Source of the DNA: Verrucomicrobiota bacterium
GTDB lineage: Bacteria; Verrucomicrobiota; Verrucomicrobiia; Limisphaerales; UBA9464
Assembly (NCBI GenBank): GCA_947454295.1
Contig: CANGMO010000224.1
Location: 1-5,063 of the forward strand
Direction of reading: 5' to 3'
Length of the DNA stretch: 5,063 bases
Shown here: positions 5,062 through 5,063 of the stretch, one piece after another
Layout: each line of letters opens with the position of its first letter
Numbering within the stretch: position 1 is the first letter of the stretch
Notes under the pieces: model-generated
What the model was told of the DNA's origin: nothing
Seen by the model: the letters and a program-made list of their open reading frames with translations, nothing else
Databases searched by the model: none
Program-made: the position numbers and the translations under genes

Positions 5062-5063
5062 CA

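Noticed and set aside
1..5063. Search for a parS palindrome
   Set aside because: No site resembling TGTTTCACGTGAAACA or a close variant was seen by eye in the window.

Overview
The window is GC-rich (about 60% or more), densely packed chromosomal bacterial DNA. It reads as a conserved housekeeping neighbourhood rather than an accessory island. I infer Verrucomicrobiota, perhaps the Opitutae group, from the GC content, the ybaB-recR-HAD-parB-pfkB-def order, the style of the PfkB-family protein, the near-absence of Shine-Dalgarno sequences and the heptanucleotide repeat. This rests on pattern memory, not on a search, and the species is unknown.

Layout. On the plus strand, 2-544 is the 3' part of a class I DNA photolyase gene whose start lies left of the window. 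It converges on a minus-strand block, and a 33-bp gap with a strong hairpin separates the two. Read in its own direction (right to left), the block holds: a possible last few codons of an upstream gene, perhaps dnaX (5061-5029); a spacer with a 7-bp tandem repeat array (about 5020-4934) and a capping hairpin; ybaB/ebfC (4898-4587); recR (4590-3988, overlapping ybaB by 4 bp); a YihX-like HAD phosphatase (3953-3339); parB (3251-2322); a PfkB-family sugar kinase of unknown substrate (2292-1168); and peptide deformylase def (1150-578). Gaps inside the block are 17 to 87 bp, except the roughly 130-bp repeat-bearing spacer before ybaB. One operon, or a few overlapping transcription units, is likely.

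Function. ybaB and recR are a classic pair, often behind dnaX, that links a small nucleoid-associated DNA-binding protein with RecFOR recombinational repair. parB is the centromere-binding CTPase of chromosome segregation, here without parA beside it. def removes the formyl group from new proteins. The HAD and PfkB proteins are small-molecule phosphate enzymes with no clear link to their neighbours. The photolyase adds light-driven UV repair but is transcribed independently.

No convincing undescribed system is visible. The most unusual element is the GTCGAAR heptamer array before ybaB. It is open in nearly all reading frames and could cause a false N-terminal extension of YbaB. No tRNA, rRNA, insertion sequence, CRISPR array or parS site was seen, and no stretch over 300 bp lacks a gene.
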